Assembly: GCF_001039355.2 (NCBI RefSeq)
Contig: NW_019774792.1
Coordinates: 439,295 to 503,294 of the forward strand
DNA: 64,000 nt
DNA from: Lingula anatina
Lineage: Eukaryota > Brachiopoda > Lingulata > Lingulida > Lingulidae
Reading direction: 5' to 3'
Position numbers and translations under genes: made by a program. Positions 49,401-62,900 of this stretch are shown piece by piece (within the stretch, counting starts at the first letter, position 1; each line of letters starts with the position of its first letter). The notes beneath the pieces are model-generated. The model was not told where the DNA came from. It saw nothing but the letters and a program-made list of their open reading frames with translations, and made no database searches.

Positions 49401-51018
49401 ATATACGCTTTGTTCTGTTTTAGGCGTGCTTTTCGGTAAAATGAGAGTACTTTCTCTCTGTATGTTATAATAGGGTGTCATAGGTGGCATCAAATATTCC
49501 AAATTCCTATTCAGAGCCTCCGTTTACCCGGGATTTAAGGACACATGGACTCGGAGTTGAAGCACTCTTACTTCTAGTTGATTGAACGCCGCCTATTTTG
49601 AAAACACTATTATTGCATTTGCATGTGTTTAATATCTTTGAGAGAATGTAAGTTCTGGTAGAAATGAAAGCGTTTTGGAGGATATCCATTAAATACAAAA
49701 TCTTTCGATATATTGAGATATGCATTTTTCTCCCATCGTGTACTTCTCTTAGTTAGGAATGAAGTTCGTATATGTAGGCAGTATATTACGAGTAAGTCTG
49801 AGAGAGAGAGAGAGAGAGAGAAATTACCCACATTCAATCATTCAATCCATTTTAGAACAGCAAAATATTTTTGTTTTAGCTATATCCCATGCTAGAGTTC
49901 TCTTTGTAACTCAAATTTGAATTCAGTACCATAAGTAGTACACATGCACCAAGTCCTGGTCTCACTCCTTATCTCACTATCCACCACCGCATCCATGGAA
50001 CTCTCGCTTGCGGATAATTTTGACGAGAGTTTTTCTCCTAAGGGTTTCACAAATCTCCGGCTGAATATCTTGACGAGGCTGTGGTGGTGTGTCGTTTTGT
50101 GCATTGTTTTCTCCCCAAAGACATTTGTAAATAAGAAAGTGAATGGGAGGTTAGCTCTTAATGTCTCAATTATTTTCTCTAGTGCGCGAAAAACAGAAGA
50201 CCTATATGCAGGTCACATCTGTAATTTTTGATATCGTTTCTGCTCCAAACACTGAAACCTCCAACACATTGCTTTAAATATGTAATTAATCAAGTAATTA
50301 ACTTTATTTACATTGATAAGTTGTTTCAGTACTTATACAACAGGTTAATTTAGAGAAATATAGAAGACTCGTGTATTTGAAATAAATCGTTGACTAATTG
50401 CCAGTAGCATTATCATAAATGTCACTGACTGGTCAGAATTCTCTTGGCTCTTACTTGGCACGTTAACATGTCTCTCAACTTTTGTATTTTCTTCCCCTTT
50501 AACGTTAGTCAGAGTCTTCCCACATAGCACCATTTGGTACTGTGGTTTTCTTCCCGAGGATATGAAATTCTAACACACCGGATTCTAACAAAAAATCCGA
50601 CAAATTACTTTGCATGTGCTATAGATTGCAGAACTACTGTAGATAGATCAGGATGGCAATGTTTTAAACCTCTGAGACTGCATATATCGATTGCTAAGCG
50701 TACTCTTAACAGCAGAATTAAGCTAGAAAACTAAACAAAGAAATACATAATAAAATATATGAAGAGCATGCGGTGGTAGAGTTGGGGGCATGTGATCTTT
50801 TTTTCGCTCTCTTACCACAGGGGTGCGCTAGTTGTCTGGTATACGTACTTAAATGTGGAAAGCGCCCCACAGTGTGATTTTGTACGTATTTTAAAAGGAC
50901 CCTGATATCAGTGAATAAGCTTTTTTTTATAGGGAATTAGATACCTAGAGATAATTAAAGATTACAACACCTGTATACTCCCTGAACTTCCTCCTCTTCC
51001 AAATACAGGGCCTTAAGA
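46435..51018. other. non-coding stretch with GC-richer patches
   Basis: No exon supported. A GC-rich patch lies near 47715-47900. CAGGGTGTCCCCAAAAAGTT at 48869-48888 resembles a DNA-transposon end, but I find no partner end. (GA)n covers about 49799-49821. Confidence 0.4.
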
Positions 51019-51158
51019 TACCCTCTACAAGGGTCGCAGTTATTGTTGTGGACATTTTTGCTGAGGCAGCTGACTCAGACCAAAATGGCTGTCTATTTAT
51101 CTAGAGACATATCTGTGAATATCTGTGAAAAATCAATCTGTCACCCTGGTAGAGGGTA
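51019..51158. mobile_element. MITE, family C, copy 2
   Basis: The left end TACCCTCTACAAGGGTCGCA and the inward-read right end TACCCTCTACCAGGGTGACA match at 17 of 20 positions. It is ~140 bp and non-coding. A fragment of the same end (CCTGGTAGAGGGTA) recurs near 53073. Confidence 0.6.
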
Positions 51159-54070
51159 GTGTCAAGAAGGGATAATAATTTATGAAAGAAATAGAATCAA
51201 CCGGTGTTGAAATGAATGGACTTTAATAATGGATAACATGCATGATCATCCCCTCTCCTTGTTCGTAAAATAATTACTTAAAGGAGCAACTGCCCCATGG
51301 CTCTTTGATGTTTTTACTAGCAGTCGACTATTGTTGGTTGACATTTATGTACCCTTAACAGAAGGGAATGTCTGACAGGCTAGATCTCTGTTTATCACTT
51401 CGAGGGGCATTTAATTTTTTTTTCAGAAGTTTTGAAAATTAGTTTCATTACCTGTGCACGTGAATGTCGGAGTAGAACCAAGTTATTGGCGACGCCAGTT
51501 TGGTGTTCACGCAGACAGGGATAAAACGGGTTATCGAAGGGTTCAATATACATCAGAGAGAATTACGCTTCTGATCTTGTTTTATTTATTCCTGTGTGAA
51601 TTCAATTCCAGTTGGCACTTGTACCTGTGAACTAGTCATTGGACCACTTGGGGATGTGTCGGTAGTTCATATTTCTGCCTTTTCATAACAAAAATGCAAC
51701 GTTCAATATATATATTTTTCTCTCTATTAACACCCTCTGTATAATCTTTTAAGTTGGAGGGACTGATGTCTGCGTAAATAAAAAATAGTCTTAGCTAAGG
51801 GATTGTTGCTTGCTCTCTTCACTCTCAAACTCGACCTTAAACCAGCCGTTTTAGGATAATGCATATATTTATATATGATTGCCATTATGCGGCAGAGAAT
51901 TACAGTATTGGGTTGCTAGCAGCAATTTTAACTGGTTTTGGTTATATTTTGGGGGGTTGGGCGGTTATGTGCAACCAACTTTTTTCCATTGTTGGAACAC
52001 CTGACATGAACGGGCGCATTTCAGTAATCAGTACTGTCAAAGGGGAAAACGTCGTTTGGTCGGGTTACTTTAGGTTAGTGTGAACGCACCCTTGCAGTCT
52101 GGCTGTCATCCACCTGTGTGTGTCACCAACTTGCCGTGCCCGCAAGGTGTTGTCCGCCCTCTTTTCTGCTGTAGTCGTGAGAGGTTCCTGATGTTAATTT
52201 TTTTCAAGATGTATAAGAATTCGAGCGAGGGAGCGACCGAGAGAGAGGGGGAGGGTTCAGTTACATGAAATATGTGGTATTAAAAGGGGCACGCATGCAA
52301 AGGCGTTTATTTTGAAACATTTGTTTAGATCGTAGACGTTTTAACGTAGACATCGTAGACATTAAAATATGAACCCACTTAATTTTTCTATACACACTCG
52401 GATGACACACATTTTTTTGTTTCATAAATGCCCTTACCCTCGCAGGCCCCTACAAAAAAAGAAGAAAAAAAACGAAGCATGTTGAACAAATATTGCACCA
52501 CACTGACAAGTACAGAGACACACTGATAGATCAAATCCATCTCAAAAAGGGAAAAAATTTAACTTCATAGCAAGGACCACTTCGACGACACTCAAACATG
52601 TCGGACCGTTATTCGTAAGTGTTCTAGCTTATTTGATATCAATGTATGGGTTTATTAATGATAGCCAGGCTCTAGGGCCGACTCGTGCATAAGTGTCGGG
52701 TTAAACTACAGGTGGAGTATGCGGCATCTCGAGTCATCGGTGTCACATCTGACCTGGCACCCGGCCCCTGAATTTTAGATGCCACATGAGCTAGTTTTTG
52801 ATCTTTCAAGCTTTTATATACATATACATATACATGAACATATATGTAGACTGAAAGCTAGTGACGACGAAGCTGGCTCACTTCAGACCTGAATTTCGAG
52901 GTGAGAACCTGTGTAGCGATGACCCAAGGTCACTGGGAAAGATTGAGTAGCTACACGTACCCCCGTCAAAGTGTACGCTTTATCAGAAACACAGATTGAT
53001 TTTAATATACAGATGAATGATGATACTTTTCTGCACTGTGTCAGAGAAAAGTGCACATAATTACCTGATATCCTGGTAGAGGGTAGTCAAATAAAGTGGG
53101 TCACCAAGCAGTGAGTTTACAGGCACAGAGAGGACACGTCAGGAACTTGTCGCGTTTGTGTCAAACGCGTCGCTCCCGACTCTTCCGTGCAGAATGCACC
53201 GTTCAGTCAAAAACTCCGAAATTTAGAAAATTCTGAAATGATTGCGATTTGTTAAGAAAATGTGTCGAAACGAGGGCGAAGAATAGTTCACGAAGAGGGG
53301 GTCCAGGGAGGGGGTTCTAGGTAACCCATAGATCCCACCGGTAAACATTAAAAATTGGGCTGTGATTTAATTTTGGCAATTTTTATAAAAAGACCAATGC
53401 CTAGGTATTGTGAAATTATAGTCCCCTGAAGGGCATTTAAGGGTGTTCACTTTAATCTGTCTACAATACTGAATTTGATTACTTCACTTGATGGGGAATT
53501 AATAAACCCGTCTACCGGGCACCCATTAAAATGATTCATGTAATGAGGAAAGAGTTAATAGGCCTACGAGATAACGGTATATGAGCTCAAGGATATACAG
53601 AATGCGTTGAGAGTATTCTTTGTAACTAACCACATTAACTATTAGCATACAAATGACATTCACACAAAATTACTGAACCATCCACTACAGTGTAATAGAA
53701 AGATCAGAATATTCATATGACAGTGAGGCGAGTGAGGCGGATATGAAAAGGTCACAATTCATATATTCGACTATTTGTGAAGATGACTCCCTGCGTGCGT
53801 TTGCATAAGTGTGCACGCTTTCTTTTTCGTTAGTGCATGTGTCTGGAGCATGTGTGCGTGTGCTTGCGCATGCATGTCTTTGTAGCAATTAAGTTTTCTA
53901 TGAACTAATAGTAAATTGTTAAAATTCAGCTATGAATAATCAGATGTTAACGGAATTTTTATTGCTTTCTATCTTTTCATGCTATTTATCGATTCACTTT
54001 TCTGTTTGTTCATTCAATCACCATTCAGTTTTATTTATTTATTATTTATTTATTGTGTCTGTCTTTGCAG
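51159..54070. other. non-coding stretch
   Basis: No gene found. A short perfect inverted repeat CGCGTTTG / CAAACGCG with a 3-base loop lies at 53151-53169. The frame at 51859-52083 looks unnatural. Confidence 0.4.
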
Positions 54071-54077
54071 CAGCAGC

Positions 54078-54251
54078 ATGCCTAAAACCCATGGAGAACA
54101 GGAGAAGGAGAAATGGAAGAATGAGAAGGACAAGAAGGAGGAAATAAGACGGAACATGAAGAAAAATGTTCGGGCAAACCGCCAGGACCCGCACGCGCGT
54201 CGTCGCTCCAGCAGCGGTTCTTCAAGCGGGGGGTTTGGAGTCTTTGACTAG
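54078..54251 (+). CDS. 57-residue highly charged protein, or terminal exon of one
   Basis: A pyrimidine-rich acceptor (TGTGTCTGTCTTTGCAG) ends at 54070. Seven bases later an ATG with A at -3 opens 57 codons to TAG at 54249-54251. The N-terminal half is Lys/Glu-rich and helical (MPKTHGEQEKEKWKNEKDKK), followed by KKNVRANRQDPHARRR. The C-terminus is a Ser/Gly tail ending GGFGVFD. GC is higher than in the flanks. The exon could hold the entire coding region after a 5'UTR exon, perhaps the one at 44647-44720. Otherwise it is the last exon of a longer protein, since the frame is also open from the acceptor. AATAAA occurs in an AAT-rich tract near 54978. I do not recognise the family. Confidence 0.5.
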   Translation: MPKTHGEQEKEKWKNEKDKKEEIRRNMKKNVRANRQDPHARRRSSSGSSSGGFGVFD

Positions 54252-55454
54252 TCAAGGACAACGGCGTCATTGAGACCCTGACGGGAAACTGATTGAGGCT
54301 TTCAGTTTCGAAATTTATGAAAACTACATGTATTACTTGATAGTTTCAAGAAGTTTATCTAGGTTGAGGACAACCGTCTGTGGGTGTATTTGATCTGTAG
54401 ATTTTGACAGCAAACTTTGCATCTGTATTGCTTTGTGTTAGGGTATCCTGTGTGATTTTAATGTAGAAATATATGTTAACAAAGAACAACAAACATAAAC
54501 AACCATTTCATTTTTGGTCGGCATCGTTTGATGTCAAAGACCACCATCTGACTAGAAGTCAAACTATATCAGTGTAGAGGAAATTGACAGTCTGTTTCTC
54601 CAAGAATTCAACGTTGGGCTTTCAACCCCAGCAAACAGGCGACATGAACAAGCGTGTTGGTATTCCAGAACACGTCCTAGTGCAGCGGGACTTTGCTTTG
54701 TCTCTCCTAGACTGTGACATTCGATTATCTTGCTTGTTAATGAGTATAACATATTATAAGCTTAATTAACGTAAGGTCCCCTTGGGAGCCCAAATGATTC
54801 GTTTCTGTACAATGTAGGTGTGGTGTGGTGTGGCTAGGCCAAAAAATTAAAAAAAAACTTTTAAAAACTTTAGTCTAAAATCTAACAAATTGTCTTTTTA
54901 TTCCCGATTTCCTATCACAAAAATTTACCACCCAGTGTGTTTTATTCAGTGTTCACGCTAAATATATAATAACAATAATAATAAAATAATAATAATAAAT
55001 TTATTTATTTATCTGTTTTAGTCTAAAATCCAGTAAATGTTCAGACATAACCATAAAATTCATAAAAGTTTGCGTAGTGAGGATTTTTCAAAACGGACCA
55101 CAAACTTGGGCCGTAACTAAGAAGCTGGAAAGCAGTAAAGGTGGTAGTTACACGGTAGTATTAAAAAGAATGTGGACTATCAACTGGAGAGTCCTTGCCT
55201 ACACCACAGCTGCAGTTATCCCTACCAGGACCGCAGATTAATTATGTTTCTTCAGACAAAGTGCAAAATACATGCGTATACACACTATATCACAAAGCCA
55301 ACCTAAAGCTACAATGTACTTACTGTTCACAGGGAGTAGGAATCAAACACTGTATATAAAAAGATGTCCTTTGGGCAAGGCATTTTCTTTAACGTTATTT
55401 TTACACATGGATACAGAACCACGGTAATATGATAAAGCAGGAAAAGGGATGCCT
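54252..55454. other. 3' regions of two convergent genes
   Basis: The plus-strand 57-codon frame ends at 54251 and the minus-strand esterase ends at 55455, so this interval should hold both 3'UTRs. An AAT-rich tract at about 54963-55000 contains AATAAA on the plus strand, and TTTATT just to its right reads AATAAA on the minus strand. Confidence 0.45.
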
Positions 55455-58400
55455 TCAATTAAGTAACTTCGAGGCGTTTAACATGATAAGGATGGCAAGC
55501 ATGGTGCTCAACTGGACTAGGCTACCTTCACTAGCCACCGGCGTCGTGGACGGAGCGGAAGTGGTGGGCCTGGCGAGTATCGCAGGGATGGTGTCTAACC
55601 ACAGGTTAATGCGCCGTGGTATGACGTCAGTTTTATTGATGATGACGTCACCGATGTCTAGATATTCTTCCCTCGTATACGTATACTCCGGCCATGGACT
55701 TGGAACAGTATCAGGGATGTTAGGGTTTCTGGAATGTTACAAAATATTGCAAAGCGTAAGTTGTACGCACTAGAATCGCTTATTTTAATTATTATTATAC
55801 ATAATATTAATAGTCTTGTCTCATTTTGCTGATTACCATAAATTCCTTAATCCAAGAAAAAGTGTGAAAAATATCCAGCAGAAGTAGATACACACATCTA
55901 TACATCTTTAACGTTTAGGTATTCAAGCTTACCCAGTTTTTGCAAAGTTTGCCAAATAGGTCATAAAAGCTCTGGATGTGTTCCCCTCTATTCCTGTCAA
56001 GTTAGAGTTGAATTGAGCAGCACTATCAGGTCCTAACATGAAGGCGATATCGTCTCCGTGGTTCACCCCCTTAAACCAGTCTGGTACGGGTAGGAGATGC
56101 GGGAATGACGGCTCCTTGGTGAAATAGTAAAGAAAGGTGGAGCCACCGGGCGCTAAAAGATGACTTCTGAGAAAACCAACTGTGGGCACAGAAAAAAGGG
56201 TATCAGTATACAGGTTGACCATTAGACGTCCAGTCCTTTCCATGTCGGCATTTGCATCGTAGTAAACTTCTCTCAGTTTCTGTGCAATTTCATCTTTGTG
56301 ATAGACGGACGCACCGGCAGCAAACTGAGGAATCAGGGTGTCCCTCATATAGGTGGGCGGCACACCAAAGGTGATGTTGATAGTTGGGAAAAAATGGTTG
56401 ACTCCTCCATCAGAATCCGTAAATCCACCCATGTAATCCAACGAGAAAAAGTTTTTCATAACAGTTGAGTTGATATCTTTCAACATTTCCACCACAGGAA
56501 GAGGAAACATGTCGCCATCGACGACAGGTCCAAAAGGGTATGAGTTACGTCCTGGGAACATTGACTGGTCGGACGCTCTGAGCAAGGAGGTTGCATTGGT
56601 TGCACGGAGACAGGCGACCAATTTTGCCTTTTCCGATGCAGCGGCGTTACACCCAAGAGATTGGCCAACCTTGGTAGCGACCTGAGGTCCGTCTCTCACC
56701 CAGGCCCAATCACTTAGCGCGGTGCCACTCATGGATATAAAACGATGGAAAAGATCCCTGGAGGCTACCGTCATAGCTAGTTGTGAAACGATACAGCCAC
56801 CTGCCGATTCCCCGAAAATAGTCACACTGGAAATGATAATTTAGATACATGCAATAAGTCGACACTTTTTTCATTAAATTTCGATCGATTGTTTAAAGTG
56901 TTACTTAAAAAGACTGACTCACATTTTACTTAAAGATCCACCAAATTACATATACAATGTAGGAAACAACCAATTGAGTACACGTTACTTAGCATTTTTT
57001 CCCCTTCGGTATAAATGATATCCGTTTTACATGTGGATTAAATATTATATTATTTACAGATAATGAGAATGAGATTATTTTTCTACTAGAAATATTTTTG
57101 TTTTGTACATGTATGTCTCACTACCAGTACACTGGCCTTTATAAGACGCCAGTGACTTGTGAGTGGTCGGTCTCGTCTGTTTTGTCTCACTCTCCCACGT
57201 ATTAGGTTCAAATTTCAATGCGATATTTTACGTAAATGTAGATATATGTTAGGTATATTACTGTTTGTGCTTTTATATGTTAAATAAATGCATTTTGAGC
57301 TTACAATAACTTTGTAATATTATAATTAATCGTATTTGAAGAACGTAACTACTATGTAACGATTGCGTTTGCTTTACATTGGCTCACTACGTGCCTCGCC
57401 TACATGTATCTACCAGAGATTAAGCACGTACTTTTTAGGGTTTCCGCCAAAGTTTTCTATGTTGTCTTGCACCCATTTGAGTCCCTCTATTAGATCCCAA
57501 AGTCCAGCGTTACCAGGAGCGTTGACGTCACCAGTGGTCAAAAATCCAAATGGACCCAGGCGGTAGTTGACCGATACCACGATGACGTCAGTTTGTACCA
57601 CTAATGACAAAGAAGATATTTCCGAATTTTTAATATAATTAAATGCATCTGTTATGCATGCGGTCTGAGAATCGTCCTGTTTTAGTCCAATTCTCTTTTC
57701 TGTCACTGACTGGAATCGTTTTTTGTCCATAACTTGCCATACGAACTGCACGAGTTATAGAGTTTGAAAATTAGAGTTTACCAAAATATCGAACACTATG
57801 ACGTACCAAATTCATTAAAAAGGTAGATACTGGTTCCTCCGATGGTGAAAGCCCCGCCGTGTATCCAGACCATTACCGCCTTCCTGTTAGTGTTACTCAC
57901 AGTCCCCGGGACAAACACATTCAGGGTTAGACAGTCTTCAGACAGCTGGGGTGAAAAAAATTATAAGTAAATAGTTAACGCTGCTGTCTATTAATGTCAC
58001 GTTCAAAAAGTTTAACTAATCAAAACATTTAACAAAAAGCATCATTGTTCACACTTTCCCTCAATCACACTTAGGCCCTACGCCCGTGCGAACTTTTGAA
58101 CTTACGGGTGTTGTTGTGATTTCGTGGCACTACCGTATGATTCTGTCGAAAAATATAGCCAGTCCATAGGATCCCCTGCCTTGATTCTGGCAAACACAAC
58201 ATAAATCTCTCCTTTTCATGTTTTACTTCTTAAACGCAACGACAATTATCACCTTACAATTTCCAGCTGATTGTTCCCTTAAATTAAAAATCTCACATGG
58301 TCTTTGAGTCCAGATCGACTTTAAATGCATCATTATGATATGAACGCTGAGCAAGCAAGCCCAGTTTAAAGGTGCTTTTATCTCTCTATTGACAATTTTG

Positions 58401-58987
58401 TTAAAGTGTTATAAGGACTTTCTTGGTACAATTAATACCTGTAGAAATTATACTATTACTTTTATGCATTTTTGAGGATATATAATTATGACCGGTTTGG
58501 GTGGGAAAACTGCTTGGCGTTACATGTACCATGGACGTGGACGTGAGAGAAAAGGGTACATCCCAAGCTTAGGAGTTCAGCTTATTATATTGACCTTTAT
58601 ACGAAATACAGTGCATTACTGGTTTTAACAAGAATGTAATATAATTAATTTTTCGACTAAAGTATAACAATTGTGGACTGCCAACTGGATCCAATCGGTG
58701 TTGTAAAAGACCTACCTCTATCCTCTCCAACTGGTAAATCTATGATGAAAATGGCACTTTATTTATACGACAGATCGCAAAGCGTTAGGATATGTTTTCC
58801 AAACGATAATCAAACGTTAGGCAAACGTTAAATATGCTAACCGATCGTTACAGATATTTCAGTGCGTTCAATGCGTCACGCTAGGTATTACTACATCCCA
58901 AATTTACACGATGATCGGTTGCTTAGTAGATTTTAACTTATGGGTACCCTTATAGCAAAGTACATAAATGCGGAAGGGGTGGCACTT

Positions 58988-59026
<39 letters not shown>

Positions 59027-59476
59027 TTTTTGAGGGGGGATATAAATATGTGGCCAAAGAGGTAAAATATTAAGGTAAAATATTACATAAACTTTGTTAA
59101 AAAGCTTTAATTAAGACTTTTCGAATGCAACAGCAGACATGCTCTCTCTCTCTCTCTCTCTCTCTCTCCACCGTCTAAATACCTGAACATTGTAAGGAAT
59201 GAAGACAGTCCTGTCAGTGGTATTCTGCATACACGCCGCACCGAAAGCGGTGGTCTGCTTAACCCCAGTCCAGTTAGAGGGCGGCTGTGGTTTCATAAAC
59301 CTCAGAGCTCCTACAGGTGGTTCAGCAAAAGGAATCCCTAAAAACTGATTCACAGAATGCCCCGCTACTGTTTTCACAAGTCCTTGTATCACACCATTTT
59401 TCGTGGTAACTTGAGGCTGGGCCGCCGCGGCAGATATACAGTATAATGCGAGAGTCAGAACCGATGATGACGCCAT
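55455..59476 (-). CDS. cholinesterase/carboxylesterase-family ectoenzyme, probably GPI-anchored
   Basis: Five exons on the minus strand: 59476-59183, 57945-57807, 57600-57432, 56826-55933 and 55728-55455. All have GT..AG borders and matching phases, giving 1770 bases (589 residues plus stop). The family hydrolyses esters through an alpha/beta-hydrolase Ser-acid-His triad. Visible features: signal peptide [44 protein letters not shown] at 100-108; oxyanion loop HGGAF at 127-131; nucleophile elbow FGESAGG with Ser208; [10 protein letters not shown] with His457. The acid position is Asp340 (GFTDSDGG) where most members have Glu. Cys82-Cys103 and Cys260-Cys273 match the family disulfides, and there are several N-glycosylation sequons. 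After the catalytic domain comes a Ser/Thr/Pro stalk ([14 protein letters not shown]) and a hydrophobic tail ([11 protein letters not shown]), fitting a GPI signal. No Trp lies between Cys82 and Cys103, where acetylcholinesterases have the choline-binding Trp, so it is probably not a true AChE. Confidence 0.93.
58987..59030. repeat. (TTTA)n microsatellite in esterase intron 1
   Basis: About 11 TTTA units lie ~150 bp downstream of the first exon (gene orientation). Confidence 0.9.
59142..59168. repeat. (CT)n tract next to the esterase exon 1 donor
   Basis: On the gene strand it reads (GA)n and starts 15 bases after exon 1 ends, within intron 1. Confidence 0.9.
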
Positions 59477-59849
59477 GCTAAAAGTAATATGCTGCAACAA
59501 ACCTACCGTCCCAATGGGAGTGTTCTAGATTAGTACCAAAGAATACATGGTAGGTCACCCGTGCGACGACAAAATTACTTGATTTTACTAACCTTAAGCT
59601 ATTTCTAGAGGCTTCGTCATCTACAGTCACGGCTATTGAACTGCACGAATGTTTGAGCATCGTTGTCGTAGTTGAGAAAATTTCTCAACAAACGCAATCA
59701 GGGCCACTACTGGCAGAACTATGATAATTGCAATTGTATGTTTAGAAAGCGTTTCATTATACCGGTGTATTACGAATTTCACTGTGATGGACGCGTTTGT
59801 CAGAATTATATAAATTAAGACGAAATAATGTGTTTTCTTTGTGAGATTA

Positions 59850-59855
59850 TTTATT
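59850..59855 (-). terminator. poly(A) signal AATAAA of the Cys-rich gene
   Basis: AATAAA on the minus strand, 131 bases past the TAG at 59987-59989 and about 375 bases before the esterase ATG. It separates the two tandem genes. Confidence 0.55.
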
Positions 59856-59986
59856 AATTTTTTGCGTACACTACATGAGCTGTTTGCATTACATATGGTA
59901 TATAGCACCCTAATATCGACGTTTTGATGTCATGCTAGCAAATGTATCAGTTTTAACAGCATTTGAACATGAAATATGAATCAAAT

Positions 59987-62900
59987 CTACTCCATAAAGG
60001 CCGCGATGGACTTTACGAATAGCCTGCAGTTCAGACTGGACGCCTGACGTCGAGACTGGTCTCTGCAGTCTTCCCACACTCCTCTTTTCTTGAAGCAGAA
60101 CAGTTTTGTTGTGGCAGTGGCGGTGGATGCAGTCTAACATGGGACAATTTAAAAAAAGAACATAGTTTAAAATTTTACAGAACACCATTATTGTACAATG
60201 TACAACATTCAAGCGAGGTAAATGAAAATGATACATATACAACTGAAGTTTGCATATTCTAAATCCGTTTGTACTTTTATTTTACCATGTATATACCGAC
60301 ACAGAAGTCAAACAACGTGCCATACATTTGCTTTAAGCAATAGATATCTTTCCAACAGAACACAAGGAATAAACGTTTGAACACTTAAAAAATGACAGTC
60401 AAAGCACGTACATGTAAATCCATGCCATACATATATAGTCCATACAGTATTTTTATACTTGTGTTATCAGCAATTTTTAGGTCTAAGCATATTCCTATTG
60501 TCTAGAAAATGAACGCATTTTGCAAATGGGCCGATTGCAATCACTCAATTTTATTTCCACGCAATAGTGATTTTGCAGATACTTACAACAAACCCTTTGT
60601 CTACGACGCCCATATTGCTAAACTTGGCATCAGTAAAAAAACTCGGGTTTCCATCCCTCAACTTATTGACCAATCTGCGGCAGAGCGCGGCAAAGTCGGT
60701 CTCAGTGAGGGTACCTCCAACGGCACCGGCAGTTGTCAAACTGGAGAACACATGGAACATTTGGAATTACCCAGCAAGATGCTTTTATCATTTATAAATC
60801 AGTTGATAGGTGTTGCTGTATTCAGGCTTGCATTCATAAGACGTATAAAACAGATAAAACATACACCTGAACTATTATTTATTTATTTTTTTATTAAACA
60901 ACATAGAGTTATTGCACAAGGAATGCTGCCCTACATGTAACTGTTATGTACCTGAGTCAACGCCATGAGTAAGTGCAAAGTGGACAATATGAAAAATTTT
61001 AACATGCAAGCTTTGACTCACCAAAAATGAAAAATTGCATATTCAGATATACGCATCTTACCCACATTAAGACATATAGCGTTTACCTACCGCAAGTTAT
61101 GACAAAGGAGGTGTGGTCTGATGTACGGGGTCTCTGGAGTGAGAACAGGGAGCTGCCATTGATCCTCGCTTTGTGCCACCAGGGAAAAGGATGGCCGGTC
61201 GCACACTAATGTTTTATCTTCAACGTCAAACTCAACGTTTTTAGCGAACTCTCGTCTCGCATATTCCTTGAAAAACTCAGCTGCAGTGAGGAAATACTTT
61301 TTAATCAACATTTAGATGCCTTTAAAATGGACTTAAGATTTGATAAGGCTAAAAATAACAAGTGATTTTATTATAAAACTTTCCGCTGGTGAAATCATGG
61401 TACTTTTATAAAGTGAATTCATTATTTCACCTAACAAAAAGTTATTTCGAAGGGCCCCACAACAATAATTTTTGAGTATGTGCCTGCACACACATACACA
61501 AATTAAGATTAAATATGCTTACATACAAAATGAAATAAGAATTTCAAAGCTTTCTGCTGAATTAATCATTTCACCTCATAAAAAGTTCTTTGAAAAAGCT
61601 CACAACAATACTTTTTGAGTGTGTGCATGCAATACACACACACAAACACACACACACACACACACACACATCACTGGCGGATTAAGAGGAGTGTCGGGGG
61701 GGGGGGGGGGTCCTGACCCCCCTTTCAATTTCTGAAAAAAAAAACACTCATATGGTCCCCTCTTGAAATTAGAATTTTGACTAGCTGAACCATAGTTCTA
61801 AACCGTACCAAGCCGCACCGTTCACCGGCACCGGCACCCTCTAAATTACCAAATTTGTTGGGAGCCTTCACCGGGTCCCGAACCCCGCGCCAAGTTTAAG
61901 GCGGTGGGGTGGGGGGTGGCTTTGCATCCACGGACCCCCCTTCAAATATCCGCCCCTGCACACAAGCATGCCCGAACCCACACGCAAATCTATTGCTTTA
62001 ATCATGTTATTTAGTTGGCGTTGGGAAACTAACGGTGGCAGTGTCCATGTAAAATGCCGTCCGGCGTCGTCCACCGATTGTCCACGCATCTAACTCTGGC
62101 GTCAGTTTCAACTTCACAGGGGGCTATGTCCGAACAGTCCGAGTTGCAGGCCAGTTCGTTACACTTGAAAGGCCGTAGGTTCCTGGGGACGTCAGAGAGC
62201 CTAAATTGTCTAACAGCGCCATCAGCGGAGACAAACAGCGCCTGGATAGAAACGGCGTGTAGTCACGTAAAGTGAGACACCCGTGCAAAATAAAGCATCT
62301 TCAATGGTTAACACAGATATCTGATAAAAATTCGACAAAGGGAATTTAGGCGGGGAAATTATTCCATTGCATGATGTAGTATTTTGTCATGGGATTGTTA
62401 ATTCATTCCGCTCTCATGCAACGACACGGACCTTTGATCCCAGTGTCCAAGGCTGGTAGTCGATTGCCTTTTCAGAAAAAAAAATTAAATGTTTTTTCCT
62501 CAATAGTATGTCGGCCAAAGTCACGATGAAAACTTTAACATGCCAATATGAAGCGTTTGCCTACTCACCACTAAAACTACCACTTGTATTGGCTCCATCA
62601 CTTTGATATTGCACACAATATGTACACGCCGGATACAGCTGTCGTTAGAGAAGAACAAACCCTGCGCTATCGTATCTGTTATATAGAGGTGGACAGATGT
62701 AATTAAAGTTCCCACTGGAAAGCTGCTTAAAATTGCAACACATAAATTTGCCAATGTCAGACAACTTGGTGAGTGAGTTCAGGTTAATGTCCAATTGTTG
62801 ATCTCATGTGACATTGAATTAAAACTGATTTTGCAACATAACGTCTAAAACGCTGTTCACATAGTAAACGAAGACTGAAAATGAATTTTAATAGGAGAAG

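Noticed and set aside
48869-49470. Transposon-like end CAGGGTGTCCCCAAAAAGTT with a nearby 77-codon frame
   Set aside because: No matching inverted end and no transposase motif could be found nearby, so I only note the end-like sequence.
55429-55773. Plus-strand open frame of 114 codons
   Set aside because: Antisense to the last esterase exon, whose minus-strand frame carries the family's C-terminal pattern.
59100-59182. Extension of esterase exon 1 through its donor into the (GA)n tract
   Set aside because: The donor at 59182 joins in phase 0 to LSEDCLTLN, the conserved continuation. The read-through adds only repeat-coded RERERE residues.
60509-60940. Plus-strand open frame of 143 codons
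   Set aside because: It lies antisense over a well-supported minus-strand exon (60740-60587) and has no independent support.
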